The notes under the pieces were generated by a model. It was not told the origin of the DNA. It saw only the letters and a list, made by a program, of their open reading frames with translations, and did not search any database. Shown piece after piece: positions 37,803-50,599 of a DNA stretch of 64,000 nt. Origin of the DNA: Salvator merianae (Eukaryota > Chordata > Lepidosauria > Squamata > Teiidae); assembly GCA_003586115.2 (NCBI GenBank), contig QVOM02000029.1, forward strand, positions 23,116,829 to 23,180,828. Direction: 5' to 3'. The translations under genes were made by a program, and so were the position numbers. How positions within the stretch are numbered: the stretch's first letter is position 1; each line of letters opens with the position of its first letter.

Positions 37803-38100
37803 TTAGAAGAAGAAGAACAACTTGGTTTTTATACCCCGCTTTTCTCAGCCGAAGCTGACTCAAAGCAGCTTACAAGGTTATTTTTCGCCCGAAGGCTTAC
37901 ATCTGTCTATCTTCCGCATCACACAATGTGATGCTCCCTATTTGTCTACTTGCAATTACTTGCTTTCGAACAGCTAGGTTGGCTGGAGCTAGAGACCAGT
38001 AGAGGGCGCTCATCCCCTCTACACGACAGACAGGGGCCTTGAACTCTGATCCCCCTATAGAAAGATCAGAGCCTTCTGCGCCACCGTGCCTTTTAGGAAC
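37803..38100 (-). repeat. tRNA-derived SINE, near full length
   Basis: On the minus strand it begins near 38095 with GGTGGCGCAGAAGGCTC (A-box like) and a B-box-like GATCAGAGTTCAAGGCCCC. It ends with CCTTGTAAGCTGCTTTGAG, GAGAAAAGCGGGGTATAAA and a GTTGTTCTTCTTCTTC tail. This 3' end is common in lizard genomes and shared with a partner LINE (recognised by pattern). The promoter-like head and GAA/TTC tail support a SINE. Confidence 0.75.
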
Positions 38101-38232
38101 TGTAGGCCTTGAGTATATGTGCATGCAGTTTCTTCCCTTCAGTGGTTGCTGGGCCCCATAGTGGCTGATGGGGTGAGAACAAGGAAGTGGTACCAGAAAT
38201 CAAAATAGATAGAATAATGTTAAGTGAGACAC

Positions 38233-38645
38233 TGAGCCTGTTTGTGCTTGCTGGCCTGGTATGGTATAATAATATCAAATCAGGCTGGTAACGATCAGGC
38301 ATGGAGGTGGCCATCTGCACTACAAGGGCTGGGAAAGGCCTCAACCAGACCATCAGCAGTTGAAGCGCAGATGGCCCAACCAGGGCAGGCCAGATCACCA
38401 TGGTAACAGCCACAACAATATTCAACATGTGCCTGGATGTTGCTGTGGTGATCAGGGCATGGTGCATGGCTATGTCGTCACAGCACCATACCCACTTGCA
38501 ACATCACACCTGGAAGAAGGTGCAAACTATCTGCTTCCAGTCAGGTTGTAGACAGCATTTTAGTTGTCCACAGCCAGTAACGTCTGGGAGCAGTTGTGCA
38601 CATTTGGGGACGTGGAGGTGGCAGTGGCATGCAAATGGGCCTGTC
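38233..38645. mobile_element. Probable family-A hAT-like MITE
   Basis: The left end GAGCCTGTTTGTGCTTGCTGG is the family-A terminus. The interior contains a dyad (GATCACCATGGTAACAGCC near 38393 against TGTTGCTGTGGTGATC near 38455). The right boundary is uncertain. Confidence 0.45.
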
Positions 38646-40400
38646 CAGTAAGCATCTGATTGCTCATTACCAGATGGATTGTTAAGAACTGATAAGGCTG
38701 CAGTTCTATACAAACATACATGAAAATTGATCCCACTTAACAAAGTCATAGAATTCAAAGACGTAGCCATGTTAATCTGGATCAATATTGCAAGGGGGTC
38801 TACTAGCATCTTAGAACCCACTTTGCCAACTTTGAAAAGAAACTTGAATGCAGTGGTCTCATACATAGATTACTGTGAATGGTGGGGCATAGCCCATGTT
38901 ATCTTTATGACCTAGTTGCCCCATCTTTCCTTTACCCTGTCCTGTCTGAGACCTACCACCCCATTTTATGCGTTCCTTTAATTCTAATCCCATGCATGTT
39001 AATTTTCACTATTTCTGCACAATAAATTGTGATATGTGTCTTTACTGTTTCCTCAGCCTACCCAGGCTCACTTTAGCCACCTAAGGGGCTGTTTAAAACC
39101 TGAGCTTCCAAGACTTTTAGCAATTTTGGGGCTTCCTGAGAAACAGGCACTCTTGTTTTCAGGATCAAAGGAATTCCTGTGACAAGTGTATTTGTGCAGC
39201 TGATTTCATGCTTGATTGCTTGTTGGACCAGAAGAGAATATCCCCATGCTTGAAAACTAAGCTTATCTGCCTTTCTCTTAACTTTCCCTCTGATATTCTC
39301 TACTTTACAGAGACAACTGAGGATTTACCCTCACTCCCCTTCCCATTTCAGTACACAAGTTAAAGAGCCCAGGAAGGGCTATAAGCAAGGGATTATGCTG
39401 CATGCATAGCAGGTTGAGATGCAAGAAAAAACAAACATTTGATATGGTTGAAAAAAAATGACATGTATTCATCTTTCATTTTCAGTGATCCTTGCTGAAA
39501 AGAGATGCTTTCAACCCCAGAGATGAAGACCATGCTAATCTTCCAAGATCTCTGCCAATCAACCATGATCTCACCAACTCAAAGATTGGGTGGTTATTTT
39601 GTTGGCCTATGACTTGCTGGGGTTATTTTTTTTGCTCTTTTTTAATTGTTTATTTGCTGTTAGCCCCTTGAATCAGTTTCAAGAATATAAGTCTATAGAT
39701 AAATAAAACCCATGACATGACCAGACTTTAAATTGGCACTGCTGATATCAACATTATCTGTAAATGGTGATTATTGCCACTAGGCAGCTGAAATGACTGA
39801 ATCGAAGAGTTTCAGTTACTGTCTGATCAGATATAAAGGAAATAAAATATGATGGCATCAGGAATGTCAGCCCTCTCTGAAGTTTCCCATTCTTTCCTGT
39901 AGTTCTTTTCTAGGAGTCCTTCCTCTGAGACAGCTAGGTCACTAAATAGGTGTGCTGTAAGTACACTACTGCCCTCTACTGGGCATGCATTGGTACAAAT
40001 CCCACAAGTGAAGGAACACCCCAAAGCAAGTGGACCCAGACTGACTGAACCTGCTTTCTTGCCTGAAAAAACCCTGCAGTTTGTACATTGTCCCAAGATT
40101 TACCACCACGCTACAGAAGAAGGTTGTGCACAGCAATGCAAGAACATCATTTATTCAGTATCTGTGAAGAGCAGACTTGCTGGAGAGCAGTTGGCCTATC
40201 TAGTGCTGTCAAGAATTTTCCAGGACATAGGCCTGAGGATTGCTTGGAGGCCAGGTTCTAACTTCCTAAATGCAGGTGACAGAGAAAGTGGGACCTCATA
40301 AAACTGATAGTAAAAGTACTGCTAAGCTGCCACAAAGTGCCACTGCAACCTGTAACAAGACTTTGTTGGACTGGTCTTTGAACCCAACAAGGTTCATTTC

Positions 40401-40605
40401 CAGCAGCAGTCAGCCGCTTTAAGCTCAGGTGTTCGGGCCCTGCGCAAAGCATGCCTTGGATGTTCGTGGGGCCTCCGGGCCTCCATATTGCCTCAGCAGG
40501 GCGACCTGCTAAAGGCAGTATGGAGGCCTGGAGGCCGCATGAACATCCATGGCATGCTTTGCACGGGGCCCGAACACTCAGGCTTAAAGCTGCCGGCTGC
40601 CACTG
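40401..40605. mobile_element. Palindromic hAT-type MITE, copy 3
   Basis: The element runs from CAGCAGCAGTCAGCCG to CGGCTGCCACTG. It is flanked by an exact 8-bp target duplication TTCATTTC (40393-40400 and 40606-40613). Both arms carry CTTTAAGC, GTTCGGGCC, GCATGCC and GGGCCTCC blocks in mirror order. The dyad is near 40497-40512. It is non-coding. Confidence 0.88.
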
Positions 40606-41975
40606 TTCATTTCACCTTTTAGGAGAACCACAAATTGAAAGCCCAACTCAGTTTAGGAGCAAACCTAATCTGCTGACTGAAGATCGTCCCAAACATCTTC
40701 CATAATTCCCTTTCCTGGGCAGTTATTTTCCATAATTAACTCACTTAAACAAACAAACAAACAAAATCATCCACTCTTCTGCCATGTGGACAGCTGCTTA
40801 GTTTTTTCAGGACTTTTAGTTCCCAGTTGTGCATTTCTGCTGACTGTCAGGTATCCTTTCTTCTTGCAATACATCTAACACGCTGCTATTTCAGTTTTTA
40901 TTCTGAAAATTATGTCTGTAACTCTTGACATCTCTCTGATCCGTGAGCTATGCTTCCTGTCTTTTCTAGGTATTCTAAGCATACATATTTTTATGCTCAT
41001 TTGTGTTGTTTGCATCTTTGTTCACATGATGTAGCCAAGGTCTGTGTCTCTGATCCATATGTTTAGAACAAGTACGATGCCTTAATTGAACACTTTCCAG
41101 TTGAGGCCAAGATTTTGTCAACACCTAGTATCACAGCACCGGGGAAAAAGACATTCCACAGCTTGACTTCTGCTGCCCCAGGCATCAACTTTGTGAAATC
41201 TTGTGGGAGCTAAGCCAACAAACCGTTAGGTAGCCAACAGATTGATAAATTGGGCTTATCATTTGTATCCCTTTCCTCCAGCATTTTTTTTATCTAGTGA
41301 ATTTCTACTTAGATATATAGTGGACATCCCATTTGGTTGGCCTACATAGGGAGTGATCAAATTCTGGCCCATGAGACATAACTGAATTACAATTTCCATC
41401 ATTCCTTGTGGTCAAATAGGTAGACATACCATCTGGAGTGTGTGTTACAATCTAGCACCCTACTGACCTGCTTGGATTTGATTTTTGAATTCTTTGGATT
41501 AATAAGGAATCAAAGTTGCTATTACTATGGTCACTGTTGAAAGCCAGCTTGAATGACTAGGGAGAAGAAAGAAGGTGCCAAATAGTTAAGCTCTTATACC
41601 CTTTCTTCCAACTCAAGCAACAGCCATGAATCTCCTCCTTTCCATTTTATCTCGAATGTGGTTTCCTGAAAGACAACATCTGGCTTCAAATTGCCCTGTG
41701 AACTTCTTGGCCAAGTGGAGATGAACTGGCCTCCCAGGTCCAAGGATGACAGTTGAATCACTCTGCTACCCTAGCTTCCTCTTATGCAACTGGAGTGATA
41801 TTTTACTTTGGAATTGCATGTGGTTTCCAGGGGTGGCCTGTGGCTTGATTTAAGGAGAGTAGCAGGACTGGATCGAAACACAGGGAGATCAAAGGGATTT
41901 TTCTGAACAAAGCTGCACCCCTTTCCCACCATCTCATGTGCCCTGACCCATTTCATTTCCAACATGTTATGCATG

Positions 41976-41976
<1 letters not shown>

Positions 41977-42020
<44 letters not shown>
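41977..42020. repeat. (TA)22 dinucleotide repeat
   Basis: 44 bp of pure TA, adjoining an L2-like tail on the minus strand. Confidence 0.95.
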
Positions 42021-42023
<3 letters not shown>

Positions 42024-42115
42024 ATTATTTGAGTATTTATATTTCATTCTTCAACTGAAGGTCCTAGGGTACATCCCTACAAGAAAAAGAATAAAACATA
42101 TATTAAAAGATAACC
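42021..42115 (-). repeat. L2-like LINE 3' tail fragment
   Basis: TTTGAGTATTTATATTTCATT, CTTCAACTGAAGGTCC and GAATAAAACATATATTAAAA in this order resemble the reverse complement of L2-like tails, as at 9481 and 63755. Confidence 0.45.
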
Positions 42116-43109
42116 CTGTCATGACAAAGTACCCCCTCTGGCAAAAATGGCCCAGGCTCTGCTCACTCAAGATGGATGGCTGCCAGCACTAGGACAACCG
42201 GTGACTGTCCTGACCCTCACCCAGGAGGTAGGTGTAATCTTGGGTCCCCGACACTGCCTTTCACACAGGCTGATCATCCAACTGTAGAGGGATCAACCTT
42301 TCACTCCCGTCCCTCTCCTTACCTTGTCTCCTGTGACTCAGTGCAGTGAGGGGAGCAGACCTAAACAAGTTTTAAAAAGCAGTCCCTGCCATTAAAAACA
42401 ATGAAACAATGAAACAGTTAAAAGAGAAGCTAAAAAACAATCCCCTCCACCCCCAAACTGTCCATCCTTCAGCCGCCACCCAAGGCCACTACCTGGCTCC
42501 ACCCCAACAGTCCAGGTGTAGCTGCTTCTGCCTAACTGCAGCTTCAGTCACCAGCAACTCCAACGAGGTAGATGGTCTTCAGGTTGGGTAGGTAACAGGA
42601 ACAGAAGCAGGCAGCAGTTCTCCTGGAGGAAGAAGGCATCAGATGGTACAGCAAGCAGGCATTCTTTTGGTCTTAACAGTGAAATATATGCATGCTCTCT
42701 TGGGTAAATTTCAAGGGCTTCTTTCAAGTTAATTGAGGCTGCTTCCACAGCTTTCAGAAGCCTCAGGAGCACAGTGGTCAAATGCTGAAAAAGGGACAAT
42801 ATGGGAGCTATGCTCTCCTGTTCTTAGCCATGACCTCTTCCTCTGCAAAGCATCCCCAGAAGGCTATGCAACATCTTGCTTGTATGGAGCAAGGAATAAA
42901 CCAACTTTATGTTTTGAAATAATATAATGTCAAATAAAATTCATTCCCTGGGCACAGTTTATATCTCTGGGACTATCGCTTTGTCTATGGTTGCAGCTGC
43001 ACATTTGAAAAAAGAGGTATGAAAGTGGTTTAGAACTGGTAAGATGAGAACATTAATCCATCTCAGCTCATCCACATTAAAGGGCTACAAAAGTGCATTT
43101 TCTGGATTT

Positions 43110-43280
43110 TCAGGTGGATTAGAGGCACTAGTGTGCAGATGTGACCATGTATAAGCCCATTGCTGGGGTGTTCCAGCCCTCGCAGTGGGAGTGGCTGTCG
43201 CACGGTGAGTTCTGTTCTATCTTGGAATGTTCACTTGCAAACATTCCAAGATGGAAAGTGTGGAAAGGTTCTCAGTCTAT
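43110..43280. mobile_element. Partial family-A MITE (right portion)
   Basis: GGGGTGTTCCAGCCCTCGCAG, CTTGGAATGTTCACTTGC and ACATTCCAAGATGGAAAGTG follow the same order as the right part of the copy at 23826-24199 and end GTGTGGAAAGG. The left end is not seen. Confidence 0.5.
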
Positions 43281-43964
43281 TTTCTTCATTTCTGCTTCCT
43301 CTAACCTTACTGAGCCTTTTTTCTTTTCTTTCTTTCTTTTTTTTTAATAACCCTTCATATGCCTACTACATGGGGCCAAAGAATGTAACGCACATTCATT
43401 GTAAGAGAATGTGAGAGGCATGCATAGGATGACTTTCTCCTTTTGGTTTTCAGTTTGGTACAAAACTCAAAAACCTCACTCTTTTCCAGTGTTGTAGGTG
43501 TGTGGAACAATGGGAGGGCCGTTCCAAAGTTCCTGTTCCTTGTTGGTGGTTTTTATGGACTTCCAGGTAGACTGGGTGGTGGAGTATGATGGATGCTACT
43601 TCCCAGTCAACCCACAAAAGGATTGGTCAATTGGGTTACTTTTTAATCACATTTTTTAAAACATCCTCCATTGTCTAAATAAAATGCATATTAAGTTGGA
43701 GGCAAAGTGCTGGCCAAAACTTTGGAATGTTCCAAGTTGGGACAGGCCTGTTTTGTCCCAAACTTGGAACAAATATTGTTTTGGCTGGGCTGTCCCCCCC
43801 ATCCCCCGTATACTGAATATTTGGTCAGCTCCATTCTAACTCAGAACTTTCCAAATGTTTAATGCTATGTGTTCCTCTGATGTGCATTTCTGTTTGCTAA
43901 TTATCTGCTCAAGGGTACAATCAGGTTTTATTTTGTCCAGGATTGATCAAATAGCTTTTGTTTT

Positions 43965-44252
43965 CTTAGTAACTATCTCCAGATTCATAACTCAAGGGCA
44001 TTCATCTTCTCTCGGCCTGTCCCCAGTGTCCAGATTTTGCAATCATAGACTGCATTGCCTTAATCCTTTAAAAGTTTGCTTAAGTTTCTCATTGCCTTGG
44101 CCTCCAGAAGGATTCTCTTCTTTAATTCTCCAGCATGCTTTTATCCTTGCATATTTTATGTTGGTTTTTATATTGGTTTTTAATGTTGTAACCTGCCCTG
44201 AGACTTATGGGTATAAACCGAGAAAAAAATGCAAATAATAAATAAATAAAAT
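43965..44252 (+). repeat. L2-like LINE 3' end
   Basis: TTCTCCAGCATGCTTTTATCC, repeated TTGGTTTTTATATTGG, then GTAACCTGCCCTGAGAC and an (AAAT)n tail to 44252. This is a typical truncated copy. Confidence 0.6.
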
Positions 44253-44934
44253 ATTTGGGAACCCAAGATAACGGAATTGTCTGTCACTTCTGTGTTGTGA
44301 CTGTTGTAAATTCTCCACACACATGGGCTGGCAGTACTACTACATGGTGCATATCTCGAAAAGTTAACATTACAACCTTTGATTTGCATTTCAGCTGCTG
44401 TTTCCCCCAGTCTTGTCAATCTTACCTTATATTCACTATAGATATATAACAGGTATGAAGACAATAGGCAGCCTTTTCTCATTCCCTTCCCCTATTCTGG
44501 ATTACACTTTCTTCACAAATTCAGTTCTTATAGTAATTTCCTGTTGGATGTAAAGATTCCTCAGCAGAATAATCAGGAGCCCTGGCATCCCTATTAATCT
44601 TAGGTTGCATCTCCACTTACCCGAATAGAGTGCCTTTGAGGGTCAAAGAAGGCACCTGCTATCATTCTGTCTCCGTTTTCAGTGGCAGTGGGCACCTTCA
44701 AAGTGATAATGCAGGCTGATTTCTGGAATCACATGGAGGCATCTCGGTTGCTTCCCACACTGCATGGAGGTACCACAGAAAATGGCGCCTTCTTGCTCTG
44801 AAATGGAGAAGAGGAGGGTGCCTTTTATCACGACACTCCCTACGCAGATGTGGAGCCACAGCCTTAATAGGTTCCACTTTCTGGTGTGATTTATTTTACC
44901 AGGAGCCTGATGAAATTAATGAAGCAAATGTAAG

Positions 44935-45173
44935 CCTCGTCCAAATGGGAAAATATAGTGTCATTATGACTGCCACATGTCTGTTCAGGAGGGACTACTG
45001 AAAAGCACCCCCCACCCAGAGGCCCTGAGGCTAGGAACAAATGCTTGGAGGTGTGGCCGTAAAGTTTGCATGAGCACTGATCCCACCCACACCTCCCTAT
45101 AATCTGGATCAGTGGGCCAGGCTAATCTGGACCCACTGATCTGGATCAGAAACCAGTAAGTGCAGAAAGGGCT
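44935..45173. mobile_element. Family-B MITE
   Basis: The right end CAGTAAGTGCAGAAAGGGC. The interior has GAGGCCCTGAGGCTAGGAAC and a dyad of CTGGATCAGTGGGCC and CCCACTGATCTGGATC. The left end is degenerate (GCCTCGTCCAAATGG). Confidence 0.55.
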
Positions 45174-46646
45174 TTTGTTTTGATTCAGCAAAGTTCTTCT
45201 TGAGGTCTTCCTTTTACATAACCAGAAACATTTCTAGCCTTTTATAGAAGCCTTTTCAGATTCTCTAATTCCTTCATTATATTCCACTTAAAAAGAAGAC
45301 TCTTAATTCACTTCAAATGCTGCTTTCAGTAGAGTTTCAGTGGCTTTCCTTGATGCCAGATCTGCTTTTATTTTGCATTCTGACATCTTCCTGTGGTTAT
45401 GTCCCTGATCCTTCCCTACTTATGCTACTGCCTGGAATGGATCCACTGGATTAGATGGGTCATACCACCCAGAACATTTTCTTTATTTTACTTAACTGCA
45501 TGGGGTTTCAGTCATATACATTACATGCAAACTTTTTGCAGTTTCCCCTTTGTCTTTAAATGGTTATTTCTTCCTACTCTAGTGTGTCACTGTCACTTAA
45601 CTAATTTGTCCCGAAAGACATTCTTCGCTTGCTGGAGATTGTACTGTAGCCACAAAACCAGGGTTGGGGGGAAGAGAAATCTTGTTTGAATGGAGTTAAA
45701 ATGCTGTAATTTTTGTTCTCAGTTCATGGCTCCAGAGCACAGATAACTCTTCCAGTTTTATTTTTCAAATATAATTTTGAAAAAAAAAAAAGTACTGAAG
45801 CTCAGGGTTAGATTAAACATATGGGAATTTTGCAGTAGTTGCTAGTAGATCATATTCAAACTGTTTCTATTTGTTGGTCAAAGTTCTAAAAGGTCCCCTT
45901 CAACAGGGGCAGCCAGTGCTATTAACATTACTCAGATCATTTCCTCAGTAATTACTTTAGACGATGATATATCATTCTATCCTTTGGTTTCACTTCAAGA
46001 GTGGGAACAAACAGCTGAAAACTGAAGTCTGGTACTGGGCACAGGAATCACCAGCAGAACCTGTTTTGGATGGAATGGCCATAAATCATGAGACAAAAAT
46101 CTACTGCTTGAGGAAAGTCAAAGCAAAAGAGCTAGAAACAAATTATGCAGAACACACAAACGGGTGTAATACAGCCCTGCCTATTGGGAAAGAGTAAACC
46201 ATCTCTGGGGAAGTTTGTAATTTTGAGTGGAGAATTATACAGTATTTGAAAATGTATATAGCTCTCTGTGTGTCTCTTTCTGTCTCTTGTCTCTCTTTCT
46301 TACAAAAGAGGTTTTAATAGGTGGTGGCACTAAAACTCATAGTAAAGCTCATTTGAGGTACCTTTTATGGGAATTTCTCTCCATCTACTTTCACTCTGGC
46401 CAACTTCACTTCAAGTAGCCTTTAAAAAAGATCATCTTATAAAACTGGTGCAGCCATGCCTTCATACTCAAGTTCTGGATGTTTAAAACTCATGAATTCA
46501 TGACAAATTTCATGTACTCTCTCCACATTTGCATCTCAATATTCATCTTTCCCATGAAATGGGAGACAAAATGTTTGCCTCCAATTGCCTGGGTTGTTCT
46601 GTGTACGTTTGAAAGTTTCCCCTTAAACTGTGTATGGATGTATCTT

Positions 46647-47070
46647 TAGGCCTTTTCCACATCAGACCAATAGACTGGCCCAAAAGAGAAGCCTAGCAGA
46701 AGTTACACCCCATATGCCTTGCAAAAATGGTACCATATGCCACTCCAACAAGCGATCCATAGCATTTTTCCATGGTATACTGGATCATGACCTGCATGAA
46801 ACTGTGGGCTGATCTACCAAGCCCACCATTATTTTGGCTAGACACTTGGAAGTGGCACTGGAAGGGCACTGCTTCTGGGCACCCAGTGAAAAAGCCCTGA
46901 ATGATAACTTCAAAGGCCAGGAATTTTCATTCCTGATCTCCAGTGTTGGGCTGGGCTTTGTGGATAGTCCTAAAAGTGTTTCAGAGACAGCCTGGCCCAT
47001 CTTGGGAAAGGTTGTCTCTTTCAGTCCACCACAGTGTTGAATAGCTTGCACAATGTGGAAACAGCCTTAG
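46647..47070. mobile_element. TIR element (CCTTTTCCACAT ends)
   Basis: The left TTAGGCCTTTTCCACATCAG pairs with the right end CACAATGTGGAAACAGCC followed by TTAG. The inverted repeats are about 18 bp. No coding frame is recognised. It could be a further hAT-like MITE. Confidence 0.5.
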
Positions 47071-47329
47071 TATACTCTGTGTTCTGTCTAGTCTGCCTCT
47101 GTATTGGTCTAGTTTGTATTTTCTATTGTAATGTCCCTTCCCTGTTTTGTTTTATTCTGCTCTACCTTGTGCTGTGCAAATGATTCCAAATAATATCTTG
47201 CCTGCAAAGTTTCCCATGTTGGTAACGTCCCTCAAGAAGACGACTAACTTTCCAAACTGCATGAAGGATGAACAGTCTACTAGTGCTTTGTGAGTTCTAT
47301 ATGTATATGTATGTTGTGAAGACTAGGGA

Positions 47330-47412
47330 CCTTCCTTGTCTGCACCAGCATGCAGGTGGAATGCTCCTATTCCAGAATATAATCTGGAATAAGACCCAGT
47401 GCAGAAAGGACC
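47330..47412. mobile_element. Short family-B-like MITE
   Basis: CCTTGTCTGCACC at the left and CAGTGCAGAAAG at the right, with the inner dyad ATTCCAGAATATAATCTGG shared with 20941-21056. GACCTT on both sides may be part of a target duplication. Confidence 0.5.
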
Positions 47413-47496
47413 TTTAAGGTCAATAAAGAGATCATCAGATTGAACTGTAAAAATAATCCTGGTATTTGGGCAGAAGTAGGTGGAAGAACTTCTGTT

Positions 47497-48045
47497 TTCA
47501 TCAGAGGGCCTCTTTGCACTTACCTGGGCTGGACTGCTCCATCTGGAACCATTTCTATTGTAATGACTGGAATGACTTCCAGTTATAGCAGTTCAGCTGT
47601 CCTGGAACAAGGACTTCCATACTTGGATAGCCTGTTCCAGTACTGCTCCCGTGTTGCTCTGAAGCTCTTGTGAGCTTTGGAGCCTGCTACGAAGGCCCTG
47701 ACAACCAGGAACTAAAGTCTCTGGCCTTGGAACCCCAGGGAATGCATTTCAGTAGCACAATTTGATGTGCCACTGAAATGAGTACCCCTGCTAAACCAGC
47801 CCACTGAGACATGCACCCTTTTGCATGCCACCCTGGACCAGTTCACTCATGAGTAGGTCACAGTAGAACTTTTAGAAAAGGTTTACCTTTCCCAGTCTAA
47901 GTGGACATTTTGGGTTTCACTCATTTTGGGTTTCACTGGGCTACACTCTGTCCAATGCAGATGGAGTGTGCTAGCAGGGGGCATGGCCTCCCCCACATGA
48001 AAATGTGGCCACTGGAACAGTACATAGGTAAGTGTAGAAAGGCCC
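47497..48045. mobile_element. Family-B MITE
   Basis: The left end GGGCCTCTTTGCACTTACC and the right end GTAAGTGTAGAAAGGCCC are inverted repeats. The interior has GTGCCACTGAAATGAGTACCC and GAACTAAAGTCTCTGGCC, typical of the family. It is non-coding. Confidence 0.6.
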
Positions 48046-48873
48046 GTGGTTTCCCCCTCCCTTCCAGGATTAAATTAGGTGGAGGTCTAGTGTGGGAGGG
48101 CAATTAAAGAAATCGGAGGTCTCTCTTCCAGAAGAGATTTGTTCAAGTTGGAGCAAAGAGCGAAGGCAAAATGGTGTTGTAACAGGGGCAACAGTGGCAC
48201 AGACATTGGAGCACCATCTCTTCTCCCACCCCAACATTGGGAGAGATGTGATTGCTCACAATTATCAATCAATCTCAATCAAATTTGTTTAGCCTCCCTT
48301 AGTTGCCTCTCTTGGTAGAGAGGCCACTTCAGAAGTCTTGAAGTTAAGGTGTGGAGGAAAGGTGAAAAACAGAATTAAAGGTAGAGGCAGACCGCTGAGC
48401 AAGTGAGGAGGAAGGGTTGGAGATGTCACAGTTTTCAACCTCATTCAATAGCAAGGCATCAGTGTAGGAGAGCAGCTCCCTATCTCTGAATCTGTGCTTT
48501 TCTTAACTTTGCAAAATAACACAAAATGGAGGCTTAATGGGAAGAAGAGAAAAATAAGAAGAGTGGACTGGGATAAGGAGGAGGAACTAGAAGTGGATGG
48601 GGGACAATGGCACCACTTCTCTAGGACAACCACATGGTCAGGCACTGGGCAAGAAGGAAATGGAGCCATCCCTCTGCTCACCCACAACCCCGAATAGTCT
48701 TCTTTTACTGTGACTGTGGCTGTGGCTGGGGAGAACAGAAAGATAATCTCAGGAAGAATTATTTCATTTAAAATGTGGCCTGTCATTTTGTGATCTCAGT
48801 ATGCCTGGCAGCCTGAAATGGATATTTGTGTGTCTCTCTGTGTGTGTGTATGTGTATGACTTAGACCCCTTGG

Positions 48874-49257
48874 ACCTGTTTGCACTTTAAGCTAGTGAGC
48901 GTCAGGGACACTTGTTAGCTAAGTACGTCCATACTGCGCGGAGGCCTGCATGACGAGGAGCAGTCTATAGCTGCTCCTGATCATGGCTAGCTTTGGAGAA
49001 CTAACCACAACTTGACTGGGAGCAGCTATCCTGCTCCCTGTGAAGTGCATTCACACCATTCACATGGTGCACCGCAACAGTGCCTGCACGATCCATGGCA
49101 CCAGTGCTCACCATGGCAGTAGCCAGCTGCTTTCCGGATGCTGTTATGATGAAGCTTAGGAGCAGGATACCAACGTTTACCGTGCTAATGCTAGTATTCT
49201 GCTGGTATTCTGGTTTAGGAATCTGCAGTGCAGACAGTGTGAAAAGTGAGAAAACAC
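48874..49257. mobile_element. Family-A hAT-like MITE
   Basis: The left end GGACCTGTTTGCACTTTAAG and the right end GTGTGAAAAGTGAGAAAACACCC are inverted repeats; subterminal GCTAGTGAGCGTC and TTAGCTAAGTACGTCC follow the family pattern. Confidence 0.65.
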
Positions 49258-49261
49258 CCTT

Positions 49262-49612
49262 GATCCAGTGCTTCTTTCAATCTAGCTCAGACCTTATTAG
49301 CCTTTTTAGCATGTTCAACACTGAAATTCTTCTTTGATGTAGTGGTTGCAAGCCACAAATCTCCTGTTTCGTATGTCTGCTCTGCATATTTTCCTACCTA
49401 AATGCAATACCTTGCATTTCTCCTTATTGAAAGTCATCTTGTTCCTCTCAGCTTCAATTGGTACAAGTTCCAACCTGTCCAAATTAGATTGCAGGAGCAT
49501 CTTGGAACTGAGGCATTCTATCTTACTCAATGGAGTAGAGTTTTGATTACACTGCAACACTGTTTATTCCATCAAGGTAATTCAAGCAAACTTCAGGCAT
49601 TGCTTTCTGGAA
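49262..49612 (-). repeat. CR1 LINE fragment with reverse-transcriptase remnant
   Basis: The minus-strand frame at 49315-49560 contains MTFNKEKCKVLHLGRK, the diagnostic KFNxxKCKVLHLG motif of CR1 reverse transcriptase, after QSNLDRLE. The plus strand shows the matching TACCTAAATGCAATACCTTGC block. It is truncated and broken. Confidence 0.85.
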
Positions 49613-49617
49613 ACATC

Positions 49618-50092
49618 AGCCCTTTCTGCACTTACATGCAGTTGGTTATTGCAGACCTACTAATCCCAACCACTGGAAGGTGTGTGTGGGATCAGCGTCA
49701 TCTGCACAGACTGTGTTGATTTGGATCAGCCCATGCCATGGCGTCAAAGCTGGCATATGGCCACACCCCCACATCTCCTAGCCTCAGGATATCTGGAGGG
49801 TGCATTTCAGTGATGTGCTATGGTACACCACTGAAATGCATGCCAGTAGTCCCAAATACAGAACACATACATTCTGCATGTCTTCTGTGTTTGGGATCTG
49901 GTCCATTGGTTAAAGTTTACCATTGATCCAGATTAAGGCCTCCTTAATCTGGATCAGGCTCCATCTAAAGCAGATGGAACTGTACCACCAGAGGACAGGG
50001 CCTCCTAGATCTATATTGACATCCAGATCTAAAGGCATAGATGCAAACTACATGGGCTCTTAATCCAGATTAATGGCCCATGCAGAAAGGGC
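49618..50092. mobile_element. Family-B MITE, near full length
   Basis: The left end GCCCTTTCTGCACTTACATG pairs with the right end CATGCAGAAAGGGC. The interior carries TCAGTGATGTGCTATGGTAC, GTACACCACTGAAATGC and paired CTGGATCAG dyads. No target duplication is convincing. Confidence 0.65.
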
Positions 50093-50599
50093 CATCGTCT
50101 TAATGCAGCATAAGAGAACTACGCACAGATTTGTGACCTCATTATACAAACACAGTCGCTCTTCCAACCTTCAGGGCTATAACTGGGCTTTTCAGGCCTT
50201 GATTGAGATCCTTGCCTGTAGAGTCCAACAAATGATATAGAATGGATGAACTCCATATCAGAACTAACTGATATGGGTGGAAACATCCTTCAAAAGAAGG
50301 GACACAAAATTGGGACTGTGTCTTCAGTCCTGTGGCAGGAGCTCCCTGGGGGCTTATGGCTCCACTGGAGCACCCTTCTTGTGCCACCACTGGACACTTC
50401 TGTGGTTCCATGTGAGTCCATTGAAGACATCACAGCTGGGGCATCCACCCTCTGTCCTTCCCCCCCCCCCTCATCTCCAACAGTCTGGGTAGGTTGTTGG
50501 GTGGTGTGGAAGGTGTCCAATGCCACCAAAAAATGGAGACTTACTATCCTAGACTGCACACAGAGGTGACTTATACCATAAATGGATACATAGCCCCGC